NCBI RefSeq assembly: GCF_022419205.1
Contig: NZ_JAJOZU010000001.1
Span: forward strand, 372,001 to 436,000
DNA length: 64,000 bases
Direction: 5' to 3'
From: Thermomonas alba
GTDB taxonomy: Bacteria; Pseudomonadota; Gammaproteobacteria; Xanthomonadales; Xanthomonadaceae
A program made the position numbers and the translations under genes. Below, piece after piece: positions 1-7,607 of the stretch (positions are counted from its first letter, which is position 1; each line of letters starts with the position of its first letter). The notes under the pieces are model-generated. The model had not been told where the DNA came from. It searched no databases and saw only the letters and a list, made by a program, of their open reading frames with translations.

Positions 1-150
1 GGGCGCATGCTGGCTGCGCTCGCCATGCATTGCCACGCGGGGCGCTGGACGCCGGAGCAGGGGCTGGCCCTGCTGCAAGCCTGGGCCGACCAGCGCGGGC
101 TGCAGGATGATCTCGGGTCGATCTGGCGGCGTCTGCACGCCCAGGATTAG
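1..150 (+). CDS. C-terminal fragment of an unidentified protein
   Basis: The first 49 codons of the window are open on the plus strand and stop at TAG 148-150. The fragment is cut by the window edge, so its start is unknown. It is tryptophan- and arginine-rich (ends SIWRRLHAQD), looks helical and soluble, and shows no motif I recognise. The next gene lies on the opposite strand and converges on it with a 23-bp gap. The frame could be chance in GC-rich DNA; the tail-to-tail arrangement is the main support for it being real. Confidence 0.35.
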   Translation, partial: GRMLAALAMHCHAGRWTPEQGLALLQAWADQRGLQDDLGSIWRRLHAQD

Positions 151-173
151 CAGGCCCGCACGCGCTGCCGGCT

Positions 174-659
174 TCAGTCCGGCAGATGGGCCAGCACGTG
201 CTCGGCCGAAGATACCCGGTATTCGCCAGGGGCCTCCACCCACAGGCCCTTGACGATGCCATTCTCGGCGTACAGGGCGAAGCGCTTGCTGCGCAGCCCC
301 ATGCCATAGCCGCTGGCGTCCATTTCAAGCCCCAGCGCGCGGGTGAAGTCCGCATTGCCGTCGGCCAACAGGAGCAGGCCATCCGGCACGCCCTGGGCGC
401 GTCCCCAGGCTTGCATCACGAAGGCATCATTCACGGCCATGCATGCCAGCGTGATGCCGCGCGCGCGGAAGGCATCGAAATGCTGGACATAGCTGGGCAG
501 ATGTCGTTCCGAGCAGGTCGGGGTGAACGCCCCCGGCACGGAAAACAGCACCAGCTTGCGATGGTCGAATAGCGTGTGGGTATCCACCTTGTGGATGCCG
601 CGGCCGTCGATGTACTGCAGCACCGCTTCTGGAATACGCTCGCCGATTCGGATCGTCAT
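174..659 (-). CDS. peroxiredoxin, Prx5 subfamily (161 aa)
   Basis: A thiol peroxidase that reduces hydrogen peroxide and organic hydroperoxides in the cytoplasm. The Prx signature PGAFTPTC places the peroxidatic cysteine at residue 49. Another cysteine at residue 73 is the only visible candidate for a resolving partner. The length (161 aa) and the SERHLP continuation match the Prx5/AhpC-TSA (Redoxin) family, whose members are usually recycled by glutaredoxin or thioredoxin. The frame stays open 29 codons upstream, but the ATG at 659 begins the typical fold (MTIRIGERIP) and has GAGGA about 10 nt upstream, so I chose it. It is transcribed away from the hsp20 gene. No attached glutaredoxin domain is present. 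The reductant is an inference from the family. Confidence 0.9.
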   Translation of the reverse strand: MTIRIGERIPEAVLQYIDGRGIHKVDTHTLFDHRKLVLFSVPGAFTPTCSERHLPSYVQHFDAFRARGITLACMAVNDAFVMQAWGRAQGVPDGLLLLADGNADFTRALGLEMDASGYGMGLRSKRFALYAENGIVKGLWVEAPGEYRVSSAEHVLAHLPD

Positions 660-719
660 TGGCCATCCTCGCATCACTGAAAAAATCCTGACTGGGGCGC
701 GCGCAGCCGCATGCCTGCT

Positions 720-748
720 CTTGACCGCGCCGGGCCTCGCTCCCATTT
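720..748 (+). promoter_or_regulatory. RpoH (sigma-32) heat-shock promoter for hsp20
   Basis: CTTGACC at 720-726, a 13-nt spacer, then CTCCCATTT at 740-748. This is close to the sigma-32 consensus (CTTGAAA, 13-15 nt, CCCCATNT). It lies 50 bp upstream of the hsp20 start codon and points at it. Transcription would start near 757. The match to a heat-shock sigma promoter directly ahead of a small heat-shock gene is the reason for the call. Confidence 0.72.
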
Positions 749-798
749 AGCGCTCGCGGCAGTGGTGCAGAGCCGCAACCCGTCAGGAGGAGGATGCC

Positions 799-1293
799 AT
801 GAATTCGATCACTCATACGAATGATCCGCGCCTTGCGCAAGCGCCGCGTCGTCTGAGCCAGTCTGCGTTTCCGGATGACGTGCGCCAGTTGTTCGAGCGG
901 TTCTTCCAGATCGGCGACTTCGCCGATGGTTCTTCGGTGGTGACCAGCGAGTGGACACCACGGGTGGACATCCGGGAAGAGGACAATCGTTTCGTGATCC
1001 TGGCCGACTTGCCGGGCATCGATCCGAACGATGTGGAAATCATGATGGACAAGGGCATTTTGTCCATCAAGGGCGAGCGCAAGAGCGAGGCCGAACACCA
1101 CAGCGAGCGCTACAGCCGGATCGAGCGCCGCTACGGCATGTTCCACCGTCGTTTCGCGCTGCCCGACAGCGCCGATCCCGATGCGATCACCGCGCAGGGC
1201 TACAACGGCGTGCTGGAGATCAGCATTCCCAAGCGGCCGGAGACCACCCCGCGCCGGATTCATGTCGGCAAGCCGGAGGGCCGCGTTTCCTGA
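799..1293 (+). CDS. small heat-shock protein, Hsp20/alpha-crystallin family (164 aa)
   Basis: An ATP-independent holdase that binds unfolding proteins during stress. A variable N-terminal arm (about 1-50) precedes an alpha-crystallin domain (about 51-150) that starts WTPRVDIREE and ends with the family's G-V-L motif (NGVLEISIPK). A short basic tail follows. The length is typical. The start is fixed by a strong Shine-Dalgarno (AGGAGGAGG at about 785-793) six bases before ATG 799. The gene has its own sigma-32-like promoter upstream and a clear intrinsic terminator downstream, so it is probably a single-gene transcription unit, followed by another chaperone gene (cbpA). Confidence 0.95.
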   Translation: MNSITHTNDPRLAQAPRRLSQSAFPDDVRQLFERFFQIGDFADGSSVVTSEWTPRVDIREEDNRFVILADLPGIDPNDVEIMMDKGILSIKGERKSEAEHHSERYSRIERRYGMFHRRFALPDSADPDAITAQGYNGVLEISIPKRPETTPRRIHVGKPEGRVS

Positions 1294-1338
1294 AAAAGTG
1301 CGCTTGACGGTCACCGGTTGCTAGCGCTTGCGTCTAGA

Positions 1339-1372
1339 CTACGGCCCGTGATGTTCGCGGGCCGTAGCTTTT
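1339..1372 (+). terminator. Rho-independent terminator after hsp20
   Basis: A perfect 10-bp stem (1339-1348 with 1358-1367, CTACGGCCCG / CGGGCCGTAG), a 9-nt loop, then CTTTT. It lies 46 bp after the hsp20 stop and before cbpA, so it separates the two chaperone genes. Confidence 0.85.
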
Positions 1373-1450
1373 GTGGGGCGCTATGGCGCCGCCTGCGCCG
1401 GCGCGAACTCGCATCGGCTTCTCATCGAATCGAACTGGAAGCGGCTTGGC

Positions 1451-2359
1451 ATGGAATTCAAGGATTACTACGCGACGCTCGGGGTAGAGCCCAGCGCGGG
1501 CGAGGCAGAGATCAAGACTGCCTATCGACGGTTGGCGCGCAAGTACCACCCCGATGTGAGCACGGAAAAAGACGCCGAGGAGCGGTTCAAGGCGGTCAAC
1601 GAGGCCTACGAAGTGCTGCGCGACCCGCAGAAGCGCGCCGCCTATGACCAGCTGCGTGCCGGCGGCTATCGTCCGGGCGATGAGATCCGGCCGCCGCCGG
1701 GCGGCTTCCATCGCGGTGCCGGCGGGCAGCCGGACTTCGATTTCGAAGAAATCTTCGCTGGCGGTGGCGCTGGCGGCGGATTCTCCGATTTCTTCGAGAG
1801 TCTGTTCGGGCGCGGCGGCCCAGGCGGTCGCGCTGGTCGTTCGGGCGCGGGCCACAGTGGCGATACCCGCGCCCGGCTCGCGGTGCCGCTGAAGGCCGTG
1901 TATGAAGGCAGCAGCGTGCGCGTGACGGTCAACGGCAAGACCCTGGACGTGCGCATCCCCAAGGGCATTCGCCCGGGGCAGGTGATTCGCCTCGCCAAGC
2001 AGGGGCGCGGCGGGGGAGATCTGCTACTCGAAATCGAATACGCGGCCGATCCGCAATTCGAGGTCGATGGCCGCAACATCCTCTACACGCTGCCAGTGGC
2101 GCCGTGGGAGGCTGCGCTCGGCGCCTCTCTCAGTGTGCCGACCCTCGGAGGCCCTGTGGAAGTGAAGATCCCGCCGGATTCCGAAGGCGGTCGCAAGCTG
2201 CGCCTACGTGGCCGCGGCCTGCCAGGTAGCAACGGGCAGCCGGCGGGCGACCAAATCGTGGAGTTGGAGATCCTGGCGCCGAAGGCGCATACCGAGGCCC
2301 AGCGCAAAGCCTACGTCGCCATGCGCGACGCGTTCGGGAAAGACTGGCGCCGCAGCTGA
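1451..2359 (+). CDS. cbpA: CbpA-type DnaJ co-chaperone (302 aa)
   Basis: A J-domain protein that stimulates DnaK ATPase; in E. coli it also binds curved DNA. The J-domain covers about residues 1-70 (DYYATLGVEP, then the invariant HPD). A glycine/phenylalanine-rich linker follows (about 75-135, with many GG and FF pairs), then two beta-rich C-terminal substrate-binding domains (RARLAVPLKAVYEGS, PVAPWEAALGA, and the GGRKLRLRGRGLPG turn). The CXXCXGXG zinc repeats of true DnaJ are absent, which with the length (E. coli CbpA is 306 aa) makes this CbpA. The open frame extends upstream, but ATG 1451 begins the conserved MEFKDYY. No CbpM gene is beside it, unlike in E. coli. The terminator hairpin overlaps the stop codon. 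Confidence 0.93.
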   Translation: MEFKDYYATLGVEPSAGEAEIKTAYRRLARKYHPDVSTEKDAEERFKAVNEAYEVLRDPQKRAAYDQLRAGGYRPGDEIRPPPGGFHRGAGGQPDFDFEEIFAGGGAGGGFSDFFESLFGRGGPGGRAGRSGAGHSGDTRARLAVPLKAVYEGSSVRVTVNGKTLDVRIPKGIRPGQVIRLAKQGRGGGDLLLEIEYAADPQFEVDGRNILYTLPVAPWEAALGASLSVPTLGGPVEVKIPPDSEGGRKLRLRGRGLPGSNGQPAGDQIVELEILAPKAHTEAQRKAYVAMRDAFGKDWRRS

Positions 2360-2370
2360 GCGGCGCCTTT
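2346..2370 (+). terminator. terminator hairpin overlapping the cbpA stop codon
   Basis: A perfect 8-bp GC stem (GGCGCCGC 2346-2353 with GCGGCGCC 2360-2367), loop AGCTGA, then TTT. The loop contains the cbpA stop codon (2357-2359), so the left arm is coding sequence for the last residues of CbpA. The short T-run makes termination efficiency uncertain. Confidence 0.6.
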
Positions 2371-2380
2371 CCTCTCGTTA

Positions 2381-2560
2381 GGAAGGTCTGAACGACGCCA
2401 TCCAGGCGTTGTCAGCCCGGCGTTCCCCCACCTTCAGTAGCGGTTCGATCTAGAGCCCGGCACCGGCCCGGACTGGGCGCACGCGCATCCATCACGTGCA
2501 TGATGAATGCGTGGCCGGCCATCTGTGGCCGACGGGAATCTCCGAGTTGATCAGAGGCTC
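2381..2560. repeat. MITE-like structured repeat, copy A (degenerate)
   Basis: This stretch is a diverged copy, in opposite orientation, of the element at 15875-16028. Shared blocks read in the same order: GGAAGGTCTGAAC plus ACGCCATCCAGGCGTTGTC at the left end, then CGGCCCGGACT, GCATCCATCAC and ATGAATGCG, GTGGCCGGCC, and GAGTTGATCAGAGG at the right. Compared with copy B it carries about 30 extra bases after GTCAGCCC and has lost pairing in some stems. The right terminus has decayed (CTCTTTGG where copy B has TTCCC). A TA precedes the left end (2379-2380). No gene is seen between 2360 and 2616. Confidence 0.75.
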
Positions 2561-2616
2561 TTTGGCGCCCGGCCGTTCCCTGCAACGCGCGCAGACGTGG
2601 TTGCGGGCTGGGTTGC

Positions 2617-2985
2617 TCAGGCTCCGCCCAGATATTGACCGATCGTCTGGGACAGCTCGGCTTCGCTGAACGGCTTGGTGATGTAGGCCTTGGCGCCCTG
2701 GCGCATGCCCCACACGCGGTCGGTGTCCTGGTCTTTGGTGGTGACGAGGATGACCGGGATGTGCTTGGTTGCGGGGTCGCGGGTGATCGAGCGGGTAGCC
2801 TGGAACCCGTTGAGGTTGGGCATCACCACGTCCATCAGGATCAGGTCGGGCAACTCGCGCTTGGCGGCTTCTACCCCGGCCGCCCCATCCTCGGCGGTGA
2901 GCGCTTCGTGGCCGAGCTTTTCCACGATGCGACGGATGCTCATCAGCTGAGAGGGCGAATCATCGACGATCAGGATGCGTGCCAT
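2617..2985 (-). CDS. pilH: single-domain response regulator, PilH-like (122 aa)
   Basis: A stand-alone CheY-like receiver. The acidic pair D8-D9, phospho-acceptor D52 (LILMD), T82 and K104 (ITKPF) are all present, and there is no output domain. The sequence follows Pseudomonas PilH closely in MARILIVDDS, LNGFQATR and VTTKDQDTDRVWGMRQGA. PilH is a receiver of the Chp chemosensory system that controls twitching motility and type IV pilus retraction. The other Pil-Chp genes are not next to it, so the partner kinase is inferred. The start at 2985 begins the conserved MARIL; 18 extra upstream codons are open but not conserved in type. The gene is followed by repeat copy A. It could be another PilH/PilG-like single-domain receiver. 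Confidence 0.8.
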   Translation of the reverse strand: MARILIVDDSPSQLMSIRRIVEKLGHEALTAEDGAAGVEAAKRELPDLILMDVVMPNLNGFQATRSITRDPATKHIPVILVTTKDQDTDRVWGMRQGAKAYITKPFSEAELSQTIGQYLGGA

Positions 2986-3044
2986 GGACAGTCCCCGGGG
3001 TTTCTTCGTCGATTGTAGCGACCGGCTGGCCGCCTGCAAGCAAC

Positions 3045-4051
<1,007 letters not shown>

Positions 4052-4055
<4 letters not shown>

Positions 4056-4663
4056 ACGTCCTCCGAGGTGAGCTTGAGCTGCGAGCGGCGCTTCTCGTCC
4101 AGCCACTTGTCGGCCTGCGCCGGCACATAGGTGCGCATCCAGGCCAGCATGGCGTCGATGTCGCTGCCGTGAAACATGTCGGCGCGTTGCTCCGGATGCA
4201 GGAAGCGCTCGCGCACCATGGTATCCAGCATCGCCATCAGCGGCTGCCAGAAGCCGTTCACGTCGAGGAAAGCGCACGGCTTCTTGCCGAGGCCCAGCTG
4301 GCGCCAGGTCAGCATCTCGAACATCTCGTCCAGGGTGCCGAAGCCGCCGGGCAGGGCGACGAAGCCGTCGGCCAGTTCGAACATCCGCGCCTTGCGGGTG
4401 TGCATGGAGTCGACCACTTCCAGCCGGGTCAGGCCCTTGTGCGCCACTTCCCAGTCCACCAGCTGCTGCGGGATGACGCCGATCACTTCGCCGCCTTCTG
4501 CGAGAACCGCATCCGCGATGATGCCCATCAGTCCGACGTTGCCGCCGCCATACACCAGCGTGATGCCGTCGCGCGCCAGGCGCTTGCCGAGGGCGCGCGC
4601 CTGGCTGGCATAGGCCGGATCACTGCCGGCATTGGAACCGCAATAGGCGCAGAGGGTTTTCAT
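4052..4663 (-). CDS. LOG-family nucleoside 5'-monophosphate phosphoribohydrolase (203 aa)
   Basis: A TIGR00730/LOG-family enzyme. It is expected to cleave the N-glycosidic bond of nucleoside monophosphates (AMP or cytokinin ribotides) to free base and ribose 5-phosphate. The diagnostic PGGFGTLDE motif is intact and is preceded by the conserved arginine in MHTRKARMF. The N-terminal Rossmann-like part reads YCGSNAGSDPAY then VYGGGNVGLMG. The length is normal. Its start overlaps the stop of the 52-aa membrane protein gene by 4 nt, and its own stop overlaps acuI by 4 nt, so three genes are coupled head to tail. These proteins were once mis-called lysine decarboxylases; no such activity is implied. 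Confidence 0.9.
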
Positions 4664-4818
4664 CCGTGAGCCTTGAAATGGGTGAGCAGGAACTGCACCG
4701 CGCTCATGCCGGCGAACCCGGCCAGCGCGGCGAGCAGGCCGGGGCGCTTGGCCAGGCCCGAGGCGAGCAGCACCAGCGCCACCGTGATGATCGTCTTGAG
4801 CAGGAACTGCAGGGGCAT
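4660..4818 (-). CDS. small two-segment membrane protein (52 aa)
   Basis: A 52-residue hydrophobic protein. A first membrane segment (about residues 4-21, LLKTIITVALVLLASGLA) is followed by a positively charged KRPG turn and a second segment (about 28-46, with small residues and GFAGMSAVQFLL), then a polar end (THFKAHG). The first half resembles the start of DUF3147-like integral membrane proteins, which are about twice as long, so it may be a short relative; I do not claim a function. Its stop overlaps the LOG gene's start by 4 nt. It lies 65 bp after the lpdA stop. The frame is open far upstream only because it crosses lpdA in another frame; ATG 4818 is the first start outside lpdA. Confidence 0.6.
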   Translation of the reverse strand: MPLQFLLKTIITVALVLLASGLAKRPGLLAALAGFAGMSAVQFLLTHFKAHG

Positions 4819-4883
4819 CGGTGCATTCAGCCTCGAAATGCGAACGGCGCCACGCGGGCGCCGTCCGGGGACGCGGGCGGCCT

Positions 4884-6314
4884 TCAGTTGGCCTTGTGGA
4901 TCGCCCGCTTGTGCACCGCCATCGCGGCGTCGTGCACGGCTTCGCTCAGCGACGGGTGGGCGTGGCAGATGCGCGCCAGGTCGTCGGCGCTGCCCTTGAA
5001 CTCCATCGCCAGCACGCCTTCGTGGACCAGCTCGGATACGTTGGCGCCGACCAGGTGCATGCCGAGGATGGTGTCGGTCTCGGCGTGCGCCAGCACCTTC
5101 ACGAAGCCCGCCGGCTCGGCCATCGCCACCGCGCGGCCGACCGCCGCGAACGGGAAGCTGCCGGCCTTGTACGGGATGCCCTCGGCCTTCAGCTGCTCCT
5201 CGGTCTTGCCGACCCAGGCGATTTCCGGCTCGGTATAGATCACCCACGGGATGGTGTCGAAGTTGACGTGGCCCGGCAGGCCCGCGATCAGCTCGGCCAC
5301 CGCGATGCCTTCCTCGAAGCCCTTGTGCGCCAGCATCGGCCCGCGCACGCAGTCGCCGACCGCCCACACGCCGTCCACCCCGGTGTGGCAGTGCTCGTCG
5401 ACCACGATCCGGCCGCGTTCGTCGAGCTGCACGCCGGTGCCTTCGGCCAGCAGCCCCTTGGTGGCAGGGCGACGGCCCACGGCCACCAGCAGCTTGTCCA
5501 CCACCAGTTCCTGCGCGGCGCCTGCATCGTCGGTGTAGTGGACGTGCACGCCGTCATTCTTCACCTCGGTGTTGGACACCTTGCAGCCCAGGCGAATGTC
5601 CAGGCCCTGCTTCTTGAACTCGCGCGCGGCGATCTTGCTGACTTCCGCATCGGCGGCGGCGAGGAACGTCGGCATCCCTTCCAGGATCGTCACCTGCGCG
5701 CCCAGACGGTTCCACACGCTGCCCAGCTCCAGGCCGATCACGCCGGCGCCGATCACACCCAGACGCTTGGGCACGTCCTCGAGGTTCAGCGCACCGACGT
5801 TGTCGATGATGTGCTCGCCGAACTTGGCAAACGGTAGCTCGATGGAGTCGGATCCCGCAGCCAGGATGACGTTGGTGCCCTTGAGTTCGACCTCGCTGCC
5901 GTCGTGCTGCTTCACCTTGACCACGTTGCCCGGCTGCAGCTGGCCGTAGCCGTAGAACGTGGTGATCTTGTTCGCCTTGAACAGCTGCGCGATGCCGCCG
6001 GTGAACTGCTTCACGATGGCGTCCTTGCGCGCGATCATCTTCTTCACGTCGATCGCCGGTTTTTCGAAGCTGATCCCGTGCTGGTCGAAGATGTGGCCCA
6101 TGTTCCAGAACTGGCGGCTGGAATCCAGCAGCGCCTTGGACGGGATGCAGCCCACGCGCAGGCAGGTGCCTCCCAGCGCCGGCTTGCCGTCCTTGCCCAG
6201 CGCGGCGTCGATGCAGGCGGTCTTCATGCCCAGCTGCGCGGCGCGGATGGCCGCGTGATAGCCGGCGGGGCCGGCACCGATGACCACGACGTCGAATTGC
6301 TGTTGTTCGCTCAT
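4884..6314 (-). CDS. lpdA: dihydrolipoyl dehydrogenase, E3 of the 2-oxoglutarate dehydrogenase complex (476 aa)
   Basis: A FAD- and NAD-dependent flavoprotein that reoxidises the dihydrolipoyl groups of E2. It has an N-terminal FAD-binding GAGPAG, the redox disulfide GGTCLRVGCIPSK, a second dinucleotide fold GVIGAGVIGLELGS, and the C-terminal dimer-interface active site with the His-Glu type motif (HAHPSLSEAVHDA). The length is normal for E3. The start at 6314 is chosen because AAGGAACC lies just upstream; seven extra upstream codons are open. It is the third gene of sucA-sucB-lpdA. The protein probably also serves any pyruvate or glycine complexes, though many xanthomonads carry extra E3 genes. 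Confidence 0.96.
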   Translation of the reverse strand: MSEQQQFDVVVIGAGPAGYHAAIRAAQLGMKTACIDAALGKDGKPALGGTCLRVGCIPSKALLDSSRQFWNMGHIFDQHGISFEKPAIDVKKMIARKDAIVKQFTGGIAQLFKANKITTFYGYGQLQPGNVVKVKQHDGSEVELKGTNVILAAGSDSIELPFAKFGEHIIDNVGALNLEDVPKRLGVIGAGVIGLELGSVWNRLGAQVTILEGMPTFLAAADAEVSKIAAREFKKQGLDIRLGCKVSNTEVKNDGVHVHYTDDAGAAQELVVDKLLVAVGRRPATKGLLAEGTGVQLDERGRIVVDEHCHTGVDGVWAVGDCVRGPMLAHKGFEEGIAVAELIAGLPGHVNFDTIPWVIYTEPEIAWVGKTEEQLKAEGIPYKAGSFPFAAVGRAVAMAEPAGFVKVLAHAETDTILGMHLVGANVSELVHEGVLAMEFKGSADDLARICHAHPSLSEAVHDAAMAVHKRAIHKAN

Positions 6315-6339
6315 TGAAAGGTTCCTTGTCTGCAAGCAG

Positions 6340-6362
6340 GAAGCCCCGCGAGGCGGGGCTTC
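6340..6362 (-). other. intercistronic stem-loop between sucB and lpdA
   Basis: A perfect 10-bp inverted repeat (GAAGCCCCGC / GCGGGGCTTC) with a 3-nt loop lies in the 60-bp gap between the sucB stop (6375) and the lpdA start (6314). No T-run follows on the minus strand. It is more likely an mRNA-stability or partial-attenuation structure than a full terminator, and would lower lpdA output relative to sucAB. Confidence 0.55.
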
Positions 6363-6374
6363 GGGCCGGGTTGC

Positions 6375-7574
6375 TTACATGCCCAGCAGCATGCGGTGCG
6401 GGTTCTCGAGCTGGTTCTTGATGTCCACCAGGAACAGCACCGCATCCTTGCCGTCGATGATGCGGTGGTCGTAGCTGAGCGCGATGTACATCATCGGCGC
6501 GATCACCACCTGGCCGTTTTCCGCGATCGGACGCTCTTTGATCGCGTGCATGCCGAGGATGGCGCTCTGCGGTGGGTTCACGATCGGCGTGCTCATCAGC
6601 GAACCGAAGGTGCCGCCGTTGGTGATCGTGAAGGTGCCGCCCTGCAGATCTTCCAGCTTCAGACCGCCTTCGCGCGCCTGCTTGGCGAAGGTGGCGATGC
6701 CTTTTTCGATGTCGGCAAAACTCATGCGCTCGACGTTGCGCAGCACTGGGGTCACTAGGCCCTTGTCGGTGGCGACCGCGACGCTGATGTCGGCGTAGCC
6801 GTGGTAGATGATGTCGTTGCCGTCCACCGAGGCGTTGATGATCGGATGGCGCTGCAACGCGTTGGCGGCCGCCTTGGCGAAGAAGCTCATGAAGCCCAGC
6901 TTGATGCCGTTGGCCTTCTCGAACTGCTCGCCCAGCTCCTTGCGCATCTGCATGACCTTGGACAGATTCACCTCGTTGAACGAGGTCAGCATGGCGATGG
7001 AGTTCTTGGACTGCATCAGGCGCTCGGCGATGCGGGCGCGCATGCGGGTCATCGGCACGCGCTCTTCCGGACGCGCGCCGCCGATCACGCCGGCGGTCTT
7101 GCCGCTGGCGTAGTTGACGATGTCTTCCTTGGTGACCATGCCGCGACGGCCGGTGCCGGCCACTTCGGCCGGATTGACGCCCGAGGTGACGGCCGCGAAA
7201 CGCGCGCCCGGCGGCAGGCCATCTGCGGGGGAGGGCGATGCCGCCTTGGTGGATGCGGCAGGCGCTGCTGCAGCGGCCGCCTTGGGCACCTCTGCTGCTG
7301 GCGCCGGCGCTGCCGGGGCCGCAGTCTCCGCCACGGCGCCCTCTTCGATCACTGCGATCACCTGCTGGCTGGTGACGGTGTCGCCTTCCTTGAACCGGAT
7401 CTCCTTGAGCACCCCATCGACCGGGGCGGGCACTTCCAGCACGACCTTGTCGGTTTCCAGGTCGAGCAGGTTTTCATCGCGCTTGACCGCGTCGCCGGCC
7501 TTCTTGTGCCAGCTGGCGATGGTGGCGTCGGAGACGGATTCGGGGAGAACCGGGACTTTGACTTCGATGGCCAT
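6375..7574 (-). CDS. sucB: dihydrolipoyl succinyltransferase, E2 of 2-oxoglutarate dehydrogenase (399 aa)
   Basis: The core of the 2-oxoglutarate dehydrogenase complex; it transfers the succinyl group from lipoate to CoA in the TCA cycle. Domain order: one lipoyl domain (residues 1-76, lipoylated K43 in [11 protein letters not shown]), an Ala/Pro-rich linker (about 80-112), a peripheral-subunit-binding domain ([13 protein letters not shown]), and the catalytic domain ending in [13 protein letters not shown], with catalytic H370 and D374. A single lipoyl domain is normal for the succinyl enzyme (E. coli SucB is about 405 aa). It follows sucA by 33 bp and is followed by lpdA, as in many Proteobacteria. 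Confidence 0.97.
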   Translation of the reverse strand: MAIEVKVPVLPESVSDATIASWHKKAGDAVKRDENLLDLETDKVVLEVPAPVDGVLKEIRFKEGDTVTSQQVIAVIEEGAVAETAAPAAPAPAAEVPKAAAAAAPAASTKAASPSPADGLPPGARFAAVTSGVNPAEVAGTGRRGMVTKEDIVNYASGKTAGVIGGARPEERVPMTRMRARIAERLMQSKNSIAMLTSFNEVNLSKVMQMRKELGEQFEKANGIKLGFMSFFAKAAANALQRHPIINASVDGNDIIYHGYADISVAVATDKGLVTPVLRNVERMSFADIEKGIATFAKQAREGGLKLEDLQGGTFTITNGGTFGSLMSTPIVNPPQSAILGMHAIKERPIAENGQVVIAPMMYIALSYDHRIIDGKDAVLFLVDIKNQLENPHRMLLGM

Positions 7575-7607
7575 GAGGGTGTCCTGTCGGAAGACGGAAG
7601 ATGGGGG

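Noticed and set aside
2492-2713. Small open frames within the two repeat copies that both contain EPLINSE (minus strand near 2500-2560; plus strand near 15880-15900).
   Set aside because: The shared peptide comes from the shared repeat DNA. The frames have no start site, no Shine-Dalgarno, and differ in flanking sequence.
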